Assembly: GCF_900964775.1 (NCBI RefSeq)
Contig: NC_041814.1
Span: 13,065,360 to 13,129,359 of the forward strand
Source: Scleropages formosus
Taxonomy: Eukaryota; Chordata; Actinopteri; Osteoglossiformes; Osteoglossidae
Direction of reading: 5' to 3'
Length of the DNA stretch: 64,000 nt
Made by a program: the position numbers and the translations under genes. Below the pieces are notes generated by a model. The model was not told the origin of the DNA, did not search any database, and was given only the letters and a program-made list of their open reading frames with translations. Positions 59,743-64,000 of the stretch are shown one piece after another; positions within the stretch are counted from its first letter, which is position 1, and the number at the start of each line of letters is the position of its first letter.

Positions 59743-60444
59743 TTTTATGTGTGGGTCCTGGTGGTTACTTGACATCAACATTTGATAATGCTTTGACTTG
59801 TCTGTATGATGCATATATTTTGTGTAAGCATTTCACAGCATCACACTTCAGTTTTTCTATAAATGGATGTAAGGTAACACTGTACAACACCTATCCTTGA
59901 AACCTTCCTTTTCTGTCTCATATTTTTGTCAGTAAGCATAGTACTACCCTTCTCAAAAGGGTTACCACTGAAGATTCTTAAATTTGTAATACCTGTAGTA
60001 GATGTTTAACAGTGGGAACAATTTTCAATTATTTTATGTATTGAAAAGTATCAAATGAGATCTTTGCAAGTCCTTGTGGTCAGCAGTATGCAAAGAACTT
60101 TGATGCCCTCCTCTACTTCTTGTCCATGACCTCACGTGAGTACTGCTATGTCCCAAGAACCCTCCCTCCCCACAGGATGTCTTGTATGGTTGGAAAGGAT
60201 GACTTTTCCCTGATTTCAGAAGCAGGGAACTTTGCCCTGTGTGATCTAGTTCTCCGGTAGATGGCAGTATGTCACCTAGTGGCAGGACACTAAGCTAACA
60301 ATGACACAACCCCCACAATTAACAGATAATGTTGAGAGAAGCATAATTGCCAACCCAGTGATATGCTTCCACACCCTGAAATCAGAATTTACCTAAACAT
60401 ACATTGGGTTGTGCTGCAGGTGTTATTTCAGGTTTTAAATGTGT

Positions 60445-60650
60445 TAGGTGCAGCAGGTAGCACAGTAAATATCTGCTGCCTTGCACTTGATACTCAAACT
60501 GGAATCCTACGTCCTGCAGTAGTACCCTTGATCAAGGTATTTCCCTGAATTTGTATGATAAAGTTACCTGAGGGGTAAATGATCGTAAGTAGCTTAACAC
60601 TCCAAGTTGCTTACGCGAAAAGTCGGGTAAATAAATGATTGAGTATTTAT
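60445..60650 (+). repeat. V-SINE-like element, diverged
   Basis: Head 'gcagcaggtagcacagtaaa', core 'acccttgatcaaggtatttc', 'aagtagcttaacactccaag' and the tail 'cgcgaaaagtcgggtaaata'. Confidence 0.7.
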
Positions 60651-61078
60651 GAATGCTTGAAATAGCTGCAAGAATACCTTAGACTTATTAAAAGTGCAGA
60701 TGTGAGGCTCCTTGTGTGTACGTGTGTGAATTAGGGAATTAGGGTTGTGACTGCAGTGACATCGAGAGCTAGTGTGGCCACCCTGGACTGTATAGACTTT
60801 GAACTGAGTGCAGCTGTTGGGAGGCACTTCGGAGAAGTTGCTGTAATTAATAACATATTGGAAAGGAAGGGCTTTTAATGATGATCCAAGGCAGACATGA
60901 TGGAATGTATCCTAACTGAAGTATAACAGGGCAATCAACCGTTCAATCTGGTTTTTTTTTTTTTTTTCTTTTTCTTTTTTACGGGCAGGGGGACAGTCCA
61001 TACTCTCTCCAAGCTCTTGCCTTGGAACTGAAAATAATGAGTAATACTTCCAAATAAATAGAAACAAATGCTGACAGA

Positions 61079-61080
<2 letters not shown>

Positions 61081-61109
<29 letters not shown>
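61081..61109. repeat. T-run
   Basis: Twenty-nine T residues. Another T-rich stretch lies at 60952-60978. Possibly ends of antisense retroposed copies. Confidence 0.85.
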
Positions 61110-61115
<6 letters not shown>

Positions 61116-61335
61116 ACATGTCCTTAGCATTGAGCGTTTCATACATTGTCAAATATGCCCTGCAAATGTGTGATCACTTTCACATTGGATGGAAAACCCC
61201 ATTGAGGGGGGTAGCAGTACTATGAGAGCTGCAAACTTCTGAGGGAGCTCTGCCCAGAACTGCCACCCTCCCCCAGGCACCGAAATCTTTCAGTGCAATA
61301 GAGTGACTATTTTTTCTCTGTCCCCCACCGTCCAG

Positions 61336-61509
61336 CAAGTACCACCATGGCCACCACCTCCAAGGATCAAAGACATTGCACACATACCAGACTGCCATGG
61401 TCAGAGTGTGGACATGCAAAGCATCCGAAATGCTGCATATAACTCCTCTGCCTACTCTGTCCGCAAGGGATCCCCTTCTGCAGACACACTCAGGCTGCAG
61501 AAGCTCTAA
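61336..61509 (+). CDS. weak candidate terminal coding exon, unrecognised
   Basis: A 58-codon frame follows a strong acceptor-like stretch (pyrimidines then ccgtccag) and ends in a TAA. Its product begins QVPPWPPPPRIKDIAHIP and ends SADTLRLQKL, a composition that looks protein-like. I do not recognise it. No partner exon was found between it and prdx6, which argues against a real gene. It could be a remnant of a duplicated gene or chance. Confidence 0.2.
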   Translation, partial: QVPPWPPPPRIKDIAHIPDCHGQSVDMQSIRNAAYNSSAYSVRKGSPSADTLRLQKL

Positions 61510-64000
61510 TGTACGTTTAGGTGCCTTTTCAAATGTCTGTAGGCGACGTTGACTCCAGTTTGCTGAACAGAAGGAAAAACTTAATGACAAGCACTTGTAT
61601 CATTTCTGATATGAGCTGTAGGACAGCGATGCTTACGGTGCTCATGCTGGGAGTTTTTTGAGCGGTAATAGGGACCGCCTGCCTCTATCCAGGAAGTCAC
61701 GAAGACAGGGTTAGAAAAAGTACATTGCAGCTGTAAAAATGACATAACTATAAATAACAGTCAGTTAAACTTATTGTTCAAGTCTGAAATTCTGGCAAAA
61801 AAAATTCCATTTGAAATATAACTGGCCACTGATGATGGAGGAATGTATTTTAAGGGCTGATAAATGTATTCCTTATAGTAAGGCTAGACAGCAATAGAAA
61901 GTCTGCAGTGTCATTACAGTTATGAGTGTGCATAGTTTTGTTTTGGAGGAAACTGTGTGAGTCTGCAAAAAAAGCATGAAAACTGCTCAATGAGTCAGTA
62001 TCAGTACTGACATGAATATTTTAATCCTCTGTGACCAAAAAGTTAATAGACACCATCTTGTGTTTAATTTACCATCCCAAATTTTACAAAGCTGAATTAC
62101 CATTGATTAAGTTATTGAGGCTGTCGAAAACAGATGTGCTGAGCATCTTCAAGAGTGGGAATGCACTGCAATGGTTTGCGTTTAATGCGATGTTTGTTTC
62201 GGATTGAATGGGCACAAATAATTGAAGACTTAAGTTGTTAACACTGCTCTAGCTAACAGTGCGCCCTATACGCCACTCAGTGTGTTACAACAATGGAGCT
62301 GTAACCTGAAGGAGGAAAAGGATTCATCTTCTCCATTCAAGGCTGGCATGAGATAAGAATTAATCACATCCGGAAATTTCGGATGTAGGTTTTTAAATGA
62401 TGTTGGTCGTGGCTGCTGGCAATGCTAACTTCAGTAATCACAAATTACCAGTTGTGAACACCTTGAGAAGAAGAAGTAAAAATTGCTGTCAGGCAAGTGA
62501 TGAAGACCAGCATTTTCCAGGCCCTTAGGGTGCTGAGACTGCTAGTACCCTGCTGGTCCTAAGTGCTCTCATTTATACATGTAATTGTAATTGAGTGAAG
62601 GATTTGAATCATGTCTTCTCAACAGACTTGTGTGAATTTTCAGTAGAAGTGACTGAATGTATGGTGTGCATGCTCATGTGCTTGTGTGAGTGCAAGGGCT
62701 GACAGCCTGCAGAAATGCGGGTGGAGAGCATGTTGTGAGGACGGGGTAGCAGATGTTAGCTGGTGTCAGGTGTCAGTCAACACCCTTGCTTTTGTGTGTC
62801 CCTGACCTCGTTGCAGGTTTAAATCTTCACATGATGGGCCATCCATTGGCTCCATCCAAAGGGCATTCTAGGACATTCTCACCTTGCTTGTTCTGTAGGA
62901 AAAAGAATCGTACTACAAGTTTGTCTCAGTTTTGGTTACTTCTGCCATTAAAAATGAATTACCTTCATAGTTTCAAGTAGCCAAGAAACTGAATGTCACT
63001 ATTTTCCATTTTGTTGTTATAGTAAAACCATTCACCATCTCTTGCACATGTATTGTAGCACAGCGAACTGGTTTACTGCTTCATGCATCTCACTGGTTAG
63101 ATCTGGTTACATTTTGGGAGAAAACATCTAAGCATTTTCATTTTTTCCTACTTACCATATGTAAAATTTACATGAGAAACAAAACTTGAACATTGACGTC
63201 TGAACAAATTCAGATAAGAAATGTCTGATGGTCACTGTAACAAACTGTATAACTTAAGATGTATATGTATAATCAAATCCTAGGCCTACAAACATGTTAA
63301 ATAACATTGCGAAAGATTCTTCCACCAACTCCTGACTTGCACATGAAGGCCTAGATAAAAAACTTTTATTCCATGTTTCTGTAGTTCTAATTTTTTTGCA
63401 AACTTTGTAAATCGGGGTTTTCGTCATGGGATAAATGGTTTGGGAGCTGTAATTTTGGTAAGTAAAAATCCCAGTGCAGTGGGCAGCTGCAAAGGGGTTT
63501 CTGAAGACCTGTATGTGTGTGTTCCATGTCGAGTGTGTTTCTGCAACTTGTTGGTGAAAATAGCGCTGCCGGATTGTTCAACACAGCCAGGACCATGGAC
63601 CAACCTGGGACAAGTGCGAGTCACGATGTCTGGATAGGAGAAACGTTAAGGTTTGTGACACTGTCATAATGTAAGTGGCTTTATAATACAGAAACAAGGC
63701 ACCTTAAGGGTCAAAACCTCCAAGCTGGTGTTCACCGGATCCAAAGCTTTGTACATCTGTGTGTCTGTGTTTAGAAGAAAATTTCTCCATTACAAAAGTA
63801 AACCCAGAACAAACAGTTCTTGTGGGGACGTCTTCGTGAAACACGATGTTCGAAAAGTTTTCCAAAAGTTAGTCAGTTTTTTTTCTTAAAGCTAAAAATG
63901 CAACGGAACAGTTTGTTATGAACCAAGCGGTGCTGAGAGCGCAACTTTCATTTGTTTACAAGTACGGCTGTGGCTGGCCTAGGAATCACTTAAAGCGAAA
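61510..64000. other. intergenic, nothing recognised
   Basis: AT-rich sequence without convincing exons, SINEs or other repeats. Short open frames at 62753-62980 and 63387-63637 have no recognisable product. This is the longest repeat-poor non-genic stretch in the window apart from the plpp6 3' flank. Confidence 0.4.

Noticed and set aside
60740-60860. open stretch after an acceptor-like site at about 60752, considered as an exon partner for 61336-61509
   Set aside because: No donor site follows in a usable place and the product is not recognisable.
1-64000. CRISPR arrays, bacterial-type operons, riboswitches
   Set aside because: The window is vertebrate nuclear DNA with spliced genes. Regular repeats are microsatellites and SINEs, with no spacer-repeat arrays.

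Overview
This is a vertebrate nuclear window and almost certainly a ray-finned fish. It has spliced genes with fish-type orthologues (myoc, a flavin monooxygenase cluster, plpp6, prdx6), abundant tRNA-derived SINEs, V-SINE-like repeats, TG microsatellites and LTR and LINE debris. The commonest SINE looks like one I associate with bonytongue (osteoglossomorph) genomes; that is recollection, not something I could test.

Layout. 1-4160 is mostly gene-free and may begin with the 3' UTR of an upstream gene. 4161-12601 (+) is a complete three-exon myocilin gene with a TATA box. 12602-16020 is intergenic with three SINEs. 16941-44191 (-) holds three complete tandem flavin-containing monooxygenase genes, each with eight coding exons. 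Read 5' to 3' they are C (39739-44191), B (26920-33066) and A (16941-22573). The space between and within them is filled with SINEs, solo-LTR-like sequences, a Ty3/Gypsy fossil and LINE remnants. 44200-50161 is repeats plus the probable long 3' UTR of plpp6. plpp6 (50162-52270, -, two exons) and prdx6 (53453-59428, +, five exons) are head to head across about 1.2 kb. 59430-64000 has no clear gene, only one weak candidate terminal exon.

How the genes relate. They are not an operon. MYOC, FMO genes and PRDX6 lie on the same chromosome arm in human (1q24-25), so the linkage is old, while PLPP6 is elsewhere in human (9p24). The FMO products are NADPH- and FAD-dependent ER enzymes, prdx6 is a 1-Cys peroxiredoxin/phospholipase A2, plpp6 is an ER/nuclear-envelope lipid phosphatase and myoc is a secreted olfactomedin protein.

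The most interesting signal is in the FMO cluster. Gene C is a mosaic. Its last-exon 3' half and 3' flank are nearly identical to gene A over about 1.2 kb. Its exons 2-4 with their introns are about 98-99% identical to gene B over 853 bp, and that match stops exactly at the start codon. This points to recent gene conversion or unequal exchange. Other points are many SINE copies with perfect 8-15 bp target duplications, a SINE nested in an older V-SINE, two SINEs in one target site, and an intron in plpp6. No CRISPR arrays, rRNA genes or true tRNA genes were seen. I found nothing I would call a wholly new biological system.

Naming used below: 'TG-SINE' is the young tRNA-derived SINE with an A box, a B box, a LINE-like 3' region and a (TG)n tail. 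'V-SINE-like' is an older tRNA-derived family with a CCTTGAGCAAGG-type core and a CTTTGGAGAAAAGC tail.
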